Below are positions 6,229 to 9,693 of a stretch of 9,693 nucleotides of DNA, piece after piece. This stretch comes from Deltaproteobacteria bacterium (lineage in GTDB: Bacteria; Desulfobacterota_B; Binatia; UBA9968): NCBI GenBank assembly GCA_016193385.1, contig JACPSF010000160.1, positions 1-9,693 of the forward strand. The letters run 5' to 3'. Within the stretch, counting starts at the first letter, position 1; the number at the start of each line of letters is the position of its first letter. The position numbers and the translations under genes were made by a program. The notes beneath the pieces are model-generated. The model saw nothing but the letters and a program-made list of their open reading frames with translations. It was not told where the DNA came from and made no database searches.

Positions 6229-7381
6229 TCAAAAGAAATTGCCAGCGCCAAGCTGACGGCAGAACTCAACAGCCGGAAGAATCCATACGCCATCCTCGGT
6301 GCGGCGGCTGGTGGGCTCCATGCAGACGATGATGCGCTGTTTTATTCGAGAGTGGTCTTGTGCGACAGCGCGGAGTCCCTTCAGATGGTCTGCGGTCACC
6401 TTAGCCGTAGCTTTGGCTTCGATTGCAAGTTGCATGTCGTTGACAATGAAGTCGACTTCAATGCCGCTGGCCAAGCGCCAATAACTGAGCCTGGCAAAGG
6501 CGTCGATGTAAGCGTTGTGCGCGTTCAACTCGTGAAAGACCCAGTTTTCAAAAGTCTTACCCCATAGTTCGGAGCCCGCGTGGAGATCGCCTCGCCTGGC
6601 TAAATAATTTACGATTCCGACATCGCCAAAATAGAATTTCGGAGCCGCGATTACCCGGCGCTTGGGGCGCTTGGTATAAGCGGGAAGCCAGCGGCCGAGC
6701 AGGGTGTCTTCAAGAATCTGGAAGTAGCCCTTAATCGTGTGACTGGAAACGCCGCAATCGCGAGCGATGGTTGAGAAGTTGACGAGCTCGGTGTCGGAAA
6801 GGGCGGCCACGTTGAGAAATTCAGAATAGACCGGGAGGTTGCGCACCAGCCCTTCGGCGGCCACTTCCTCTTTTAAATAGTCAGCGACATAGCTGTTCAG
6901 AAGGGGCCGCGGCCGATCCGATTCGTATATGCTCGGCAGGTAGCCGTGGTTCAACATCCGGTTGAGATCGAAGTCTGGTCCTATCTCTTGCGCCGTCAGG
7001 CCGTGAAGTTCGTAACGCACCGCCCGTCCGCCAAGGAGATTGGCTTGGCCGCGTTTGACCTTGCGGGCGCTCGAGCCGCATAAGGCGAATCGAATCCCGC
7101 GATGCTCATGGAGCCAATGGGCTTCGTCAAGGAGCTGGGGCACGCACCTTTTGCACCTCGTCGATGACAACTTGGCGGACAGACTCACGTGCCGCGAGCT
7201 CGCCGCGAAGCAACTCGGGATTATGGAGGTAGCGGCGGAACTCTTCCGCTTTTAGAAGATCAATCCAGAACGCCTCCGGGTAGGTCGCGCGGAGAAGGGT
7301 AGTCTTGCCTGTTTGTCGAGGCCCCCAAAGAAAGAAAGTCTGGGTACCTGCCGCTGGCAGACGCAATTGTCGCTTGAACAT
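6229..7381 (-). pseudogene. AAA-family ATPase with DUF4143 C-terminal domain, frameshifted
   Basis: The N-terminal frame (from ATG 7381) gives MFKRQLRLP, Walker A GPRQTGKTT and Walker B VVIDEVQKV, then stops at 7127. The second frame resumes with VPQLLDEAHWLHEHRG and runs to 6229 with ALCGSSARKVKRG, LHGLTAQEIG, the winged-helix-like FSTIARDCGVSSHTIKGYFQIL and a PD-(D/E)xK-like end, GIEVDFIVND then LAIEAKAT. The break is at GCACGCAC (7140-7147), a tandem duplication of four bases; removing one copy restores KVPQLLDEAHW and a 382-aa protein of normal family size. TTG at 7390 is an alternative start, but MFKR is the usual family beginning. Walker and DUF4143 parts are both well kept, so the break is recent or is an assembly error. 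These ATPases are common accessory genes of unclear role, sometimes placed near toxin-antitoxin or mobile loci. The gene is bracketed by a tRNA 3'-end duplication. Confidence 0.9.
7140..7147. repeat. 4-bp tandem duplication (GCAC)2 causing the ATPase frameshift
   Basis: GCACGCAC lies exactly where the frame changes, just after Walker B. One copy fewer rejoins DEVQKV to PQLLDEAH, the expected family sequence. It is typical of replication slippage. Confidence 0.75.
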
Positions 7382-7385
7382 ATAC

Positions 7386-7427
7386 TTCAAATTATCATGA
7401 TTATTTGAATTGTCAATTCAAATAATC
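7386..7427. promoter_or_regulatory. triple half-site palindromic operator at the ATPase promoter
   Basis: Three alternating copies of one 10-mer occur: TTCAAATTAT (7386-7395), ATTATTTGAA (7400-7409) and TTCAAATAAT (7417-7426). The last two sit in a perfect inverted repeat with 14-bp arms and a 1-base centre (7399-7427); the first two form a second palindrome with one mismatch around CATG. On the minus strand TTGACA (7416-7411) falls in the centre of the larger palindrome, with TAATTT (7394-7389) 16 nt on as a weak -10. A dimeric regulator bound here would cover the promoter of the ATPase gene. The AT richness contrasts with the GC-rich flanks. Confidence 0.6.
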
Positions 7428-7471
7428 TCTCGGCTGTAAAGAGGGCCGTCGTTCGGTCAGGGGTTTTGGTT

Positions 7472-7507
7472 GACGTCGCCGGCTCGATCCCGCTCGCCCG
7501 CCCCAAA
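7472..7507 (+). repeat. attR-like half: degenerate copy of the tRNA-Gly 3' end
   Basis: Same orientation as the tRNA and ungapped, with six mismatches (opposite 6149, 6151, 6154, 6163, 6164 and 6173). The T stem no longer pairs (GCCGG against CCGCT), and no acceptor 5' half, D arm or anticodon arm precedes it, so it is not a tRNA gene. The rest of 7428-7609 shows no gene; AAAAAAAGC with a small CCGAG/CTCGG stem (7511-7535) is the only other structure. Confidence 0.6.
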
Positions 7508-7609
7508 GTCTAAAAAAAGCTTCCGAGAACTCGGGCAAAATTCATTTAGCGATACGAGAATAACTGAGACGCCCCTTTTTTCCTGCCTGACCTTGGGAAC
7601 ATGTTGCGG

Positions 7610-7639
7610 TTGACATCAAATCTCCATGATTGCTATGGC
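7610..7639 (+). promoter_or_regulatory. predicted promoter of the amidohydrolase gene
   Basis: TTGACA (7610-7615), an 18-nt spacer and TATGGC (7634-7639) preceded by TG one base upstream, as in extended -10 promoters. A CTACA/TGTAG hairpin (7639-7653) lies at the expected RNA start. The leader to ATG 7720 would be about 70 nt. Confidence 0.4.
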
Positions 7640-7719
7640 TACAGCAATTGTAGAGATCTTTCATCCAGGACCAACGAGCCGCGTCAGAGGCCAGCTCCTA
7701 GGAGTGGCGGGAGGAATCC

Positions 7720-9380
7720 ATGTCGGAACCGAGCGCGTCAACACCCATCCCTACCGCCGATGTCGTGTTCATAAATGGAACCGTCATCACGGTTAACGGA
7801 CAAAACGAAGTCACGGAAGCCCTCGCAATCCGACGTGGCCGGATCTTGCGGGTAGGCGCTCGCTCGTATGTGGAAATCGCGGTCGCGCTCTCGTCCCCGG
7901 TTTTTTTGATAACCACATCCACATGACCAATTCTCCCCAACGATTTTGGCTGGACTGTAGTTATTCGACATGCCCGTCAATCACAGACATTGTGGAAGCC
8001 GTCGCGGCGCGGGCTCGCGCGGCAAAGCCGGGCGAGTGGATCCTCGGGCGAGGGTTTCAACCTGCGCGGTTGGCGGAGCGACGTAATCCAAACCGTTTCG
8101 ATCTCGACCCGGTATCGCCAAATAACCCCGTGGGCATTTCGAATCGCGAGTCTATGGGCTGGACGTTCAATACGCCGGGCTTGCGGCGCATCGGCGTCCA
8201 GGACGACACCCCCGACCCGCCGGGTGGTCCTATGGAACGGGATCGCGAAGGCCGTCCTCTCGGGCCGATGTGGGATAACACGCGTACGGTTTTCATCCAT
8301 CCAAACTTGCCGAAGTATAGTGTCGACGATCTGGTCGAGGGGTACCGCTGGATTGCCGGAGAGCTGAATCGCTGCGGTGTCACCACTGCATTTGAGGCGG
8401 CAATCCGGAACCGAGCGGAGACCCTTGCGTGGCAGCGGCTTCGGCGGGGTGGCCTTCCATCGCTTCGGGTGGTGATGGGACCCTATCCCGTCCACGGCGA
8501 CCGGTGGGATCCGCACGGAACCGCGGGAAAGATCTTTGACACGGGTTTTACAACTGGCTTCGGGGACATGTGGTTGAAATTAGGCGCGCTGCAGATCGGC
8601 ATCGATGGAGGCGTGATCGGTCAATCGGCCGCTTTGTTCGAACCGTACAGCAATGATCCCAGCGGCGCTTGGCGTGGCAGTTTCCGCGTCAGCCAAGAGA
8701 TCGCGAATGATTTCATGGTCGAGGCTCAGTCGAATGACTGGCAAACGGGCCTCATCTGCCACGGAGATCGGGGGATCCAGCGCGCGCTCCAGGCGATTGC
8801 CTACGGTCGCGAGCAAGTGACGACCCACGACCTGCGGCACCGCCTTGAGCATGCCTACCTGTGGAATCCCGAAAACATGGACCGCATGGCAGAACTCGGC
8901 GTCATATGGAATACGCAACCCATTCTGCTGGAGATCATGGGTCGGGAAGGAGTCTATGCTCCATGGGGTGCCCGGGCGCGTTTTGCCTTCCCGTTCAGGT
9001 CCCTTACCGACCGCGGAGTCATCATCTCGGGAGGTTCCGACTGGGGCGTGGGCGTCTATAATCCGTTGATCGGAATAGACATTCTGGTGAATCACCGCTT
9101 TGGCCCTGAGGAAAACGGCGAGGTGCTGAATTCAAATGAGGCGCTCACCGTGCTTCAGGCCATCCGTGTCTATACGTACAACGGCGCCTACACTTCTTTC
9201 GAAGAGCAGGAGAAGGGATCGCTTGAGGAGGGAAAGCTGGCTGATTTAGCGGTACTTTCGGACAACATCCTCGCTGTTCCGCCAACTAAGATTCGAGATT
9301 TAAGAGTTGACCAGACATACATCGACGGGCGGATGGTATACGAGCGTGCAAATGAGAATGTTCCCAGGCGCGCCACATGA
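7720..9380 (+). pseudogene. Amidohydrolase_3 (YtcJ-like) metal-dependent hydrolase, broken near the N terminus
   Basis: The family hydrolyses amide or related bonds at a metal centre in a TIM barrel. ATG 7720 follows GGGAGG at good spacing and reads ADVVFINGTVITVNGQ, AIRRGRILRVG, then goes out of frame and stops at 7924-7926. The other frame carries GRALVPGFFDNHIHMT (the HxH metal ligands, 7914-7922), then 485 codons from ATG 7923 to 9380, with WLKLGALQIGIDGG (metal-bridging Lys), LICHGDRGIQRAL, HRLEHAYLW and SGGSDWG (catalytic Asp), ending in GSLEEGKLADLAVLS. Between VG (7852-7857) and PGF (7896) about 11 codons fewer than normal are present, so a deletion of about 34 bp (length 1 mod 3) explains both shortening and frameshift. 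Starting at 7923 alone would lose HxH and the first beta-sandwich part. The long remaining frame is otherwise intact, so inactivation is recent or reflects assembly error. Confidence 0.88.
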
Positions 9381-9433
9381 GTCTCGATGCCATCGACATC
9401 CTGCTCATCGCCAGCGCTGCTGCGACCGGCTAA
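9377..9433 (+). other. 18-codon mini-ORF in ATGA overlap with the amidohydrolase stop
   Basis: ATG at 9377 overlaps the TGA of the amidohydrolase and reads MSLDAIDILLIASAAATG before TAA at 9431. The ATGA arrangement is typical of coupled operon genes, and the peptide looks like the start of a protein rather than a finished one. It could be the 5' stump of a lost gene. Chance is a real alternative. Confidence 0.2.
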
Positions 9434-9693
9434 CGACGGGTGGGGTCGAAGAAATCCCTCAGCCCGTCGCCTAGAATGTTGAAGCCAAGAATGAGCAGCG
9501 TAATCGCCGTTCCCGGGAAGAAGGCCGCCCATGGCGCCCGCTCCACGTACCCATAGGCGCCGGTCAGCATCGCGCCCCAGGATGGGGCTGGGGGAGGGTG
9601 GCCGACTCCAAGGAAACTCAGCGAAGACTCTGCAAGGATGGCGTAAGAGAAGGACAGCGAGAACTGGACGATGAGCGGTGCTAGGATGTTGGG
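9430..9693 (-). CDS. ABC transporter permease, DppC/OppC type (C-terminal part; 5' end outside window)
   Basis: The minus-strand frame is open from the edge to TAG at 9430-9432 (87 aa). It shows the C-terminal part of an inner-membrane permease of the dipeptide/oligopeptide/nickel family (BPD_transp_1). Visible are LIVQFSLSFSYAILAESSLSFLG (in two parts; transmembrane helix then the conserved ESSLSFLGVG), PPPAPSWGAML, a last helix WAAFFPGTAITLLILGFNIL, and the diagnostic end GDGLRDFFDPTRR. These permeases pair with a DppB-type permease, two ATPases and a binding protein; the partners would lie upstream beyond the edge. It converges on the amidohydrolase with about 50 bp between stops. A hydrolase beside such a transporter often means uptake and breakdown of a peptide- or amide-like substrate, which is inference here. 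Confidence 0.95.
   Translation of the reverse strand, partial: PNILAPLIVQFSLSFSYAILAESSLSFLGVGHPPPAPSWGAMLTGAYGYVERAPWAAFFPGTAITLLILGFNILGDGLRDFFDPTRR

Noticed and set aside
7478..7504. A second tRNA gene downstream of the ATPase
   Set aside because: Only the 3' part is present, its T stem does not pair, and no 5' acceptor, D or anticodon arm precedes it.
7511..7535. CCGAG/CTCGG stem beside A7, considered as a minus-strand terminator
   Set aside because: The usable stem is about 4 bp and no minus-strand transcript is known to approach it from the right.
7901..7907. T7 run considered as a programmed frameshift site in the amidohydrolase gene
   Set aside because: The family sequence GRALVPGF is already in the second frame upstream of the run, so the frame change happens before it.
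7977..8516. Long minus-strand frame across the amidohydrolase gene
   Set aside because: It is a shadow of the plus-strand coding sequence, which carries clear catalytic motifs; high GC explains the open frame.

Overview
The window is a GC-rich bacterial chromosome segment with canonical Shine-Dalgarno sequences, TTGACA-type promoters and a tRNA gene that encodes its own CCA. The gene set is enolase, an FtsB/DivIC-type division protein, isoaspartate methyltransferase, a GcvH homologue, a stand-alone ALDH4-type P5C dehydrogenase, a glycine-rich RRM protein, a split two-subunit TPP enzyme and a dipeptide-type ABC permease. This suits an environmental deltaproteobacterium-like or related uncultured lineage. 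That assignment is inference from gene content; no phylogenetic marker in the window was tested.

Layout. 1-896 (-): 5' part of an L-glutamate gamma-semialdehyde (P5C) dehydrogenase gene, cut by the window edge. 897-1156: a gap with a short coding remnant in operon position and a block of palindromic, repeat-like sequence. 1157-2434 (-): enolase. 2577-2951 (+): FtsB-like septum protein, divergent from eno and overlapping the end of pcm tail to tail. 2896-4012 (-): a gcvH-like gene followed by an exported-type pcm whose start lies inside the end of gcvH. 4206-5325 (+): tightly coupled alpha and beta subunits of a sulfopyruvate/phosphonopyruvate decarboxylase-like enzyme. 5407-5739 (-): RRM RNA-binding protein behind a leader of about 200 nt. 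6102-6176 (+): tRNA-Gly(CCC) with a near-consensus promoter. 6229-7381 (-): a frameshifted AAA/DUF4143 ATPase with an elaborate palindromic operator. 7472-7507: a degenerate second copy of the tRNA 3' end. 7720-9380 (+): an Amidohydrolase_3 (YtcJ-like) gene broken near its N terminus. 9430-9693 (-): the C-terminal end of a DppC/OppC-type permease.

Two parts stand out. First, the GcvH homologue keeps the whole lipoyl-domain fold signature but has Ser where the lipoyl-accepting Lys belongs, and it is coupled to a methyltransferase with a signal peptide. It is therefore probably not a glycine-cleavage carrier. Second, the lone ATPase gene sits between tRNA-Gly and an ungapped 30/36-nt copy of that tRNA's 3' end. 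This is the architecture of a site-specifically inserted island reduced to one gene, which was then inactivated by a 4-bp tandem duplication. The adjacent amidohydrolase is also broken, so 6.1-9.4 kb looks like a decaying accessory zone between housekeeping genes and a peptide/amine uptake locus.
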